From UBA2256 sp964531105 (GTDB lineage Bacteria; Spirochaetota; Spirochaetia; Treponematales; Rectinemataceae), in NCBI GenBank assembly GCA_964531105.1, contig CAZHFN010000040.1, positions 1 through 14,552 of the forward strand: a stretch of 14,552 bases of DNA. Direction: 5' to 3'. The position numbers and the translations under genes are program-made. The notes below the pieces were generated by a model. It was not told where the DNA came from. It did not search any database and was given only the letters and a program-made list of their open reading frames with translations. Positions 14,514 to 14,552 of the stretch are shown here, one piece after another. Each line of letters begins with the position of its first letter. Position 1 is the stretch's first letter.

Positions 14514-14552
14514 TTCGTCCATTTTTATGCTAAAAGCATAAAAATGGACGAA
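14514..14552. repeat. Perfect 17-bp inverted repeat at the window edge
   Basis: TTCGTCCATTTTTATGC (14514-14530) and its exact reverse complement (14536-14552) flank the loop TAAAA. The symmetry runs to the last base of the window and may continue beyond it. It begins 8 bases after the preceding hairpin but does not share its sequence. It could be a second terminator, the terminator of a convergent gene to the right, or a copy of an interspersed palindromic repeat. The sequence here cannot decide. Confidence 0.6.

Overview
The window looks like a compact piece of a spirochaete chromosome, probably a Treponema or Spirochaeta relative of moderately high GC. This is an inference. The best clue is an archaeal/eukaryal-type phenylalanyl-tRNA synthetase (pheS with N-terminal winged-helix segments, pheT of only 567 residues), which spirochaetes are known to carry in place of the usual bacterial form. 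The aromatic enzymes have variant active-site motifs that fit a non-proteobacterial lineage. No rRNA, tRNA, mobile element, CRISPR array or prophage gene is visible.

Layout. Positions 1-189 are non-coding: a GC-rich hairpin that probably ends an upstream gene, then a plausible promoter and ribosome binding site for aroA (+). Facing aroA is a five-gene minus-strand operon, read from about 6400 down to 1527: DAHP synthase (aroF-type), aroB, aroC, pheA (chorismate mutase-prephenate dehydratase) and tyrA. All four junctions are 4-base NTGA stop/start overlaps. aroA and tyrA converge and share one CTAG as both stop codons. Together the six genes cover entry into the shikimate pathway, its last two steps, and the Phe and Tyr branches. 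Dehydroquinase, shikimate dehydrogenase and shikimate kinase are not here. A good sigma70-like promoter for the operon lies in the divergent gap 6338-6557.

On the other side of that gap the plus strand carries a 991-residue protein of unknown role. It has a degenerate receiver-like domain, a second receiver with its phosphoacceptor Asp, the ATP-grasp (PPDK_N) half of PEP synthase, and a C-terminal domain I cannot assign. The phosphohistidine and PEP-binding domains of true PEP synthases are absent. pheS and pheT follow, and then a comM/YifB AAA+ ATPase whose Shine-Dalgarno is buried in a 14-16 bp hairpin. The window ends with two perfect inverted repeats, the first a likely terminator.

Taken together, Phe/Tyr synthesis and Phe-tRNA charging sit side by side, separated by a putative signalling/ATP-grasp protein. 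Nothing here is a clearly new defence or mobile system. The most unusual items are the receiver-ATP-grasp fusion and the hairpin over the comM ribosome binding site.
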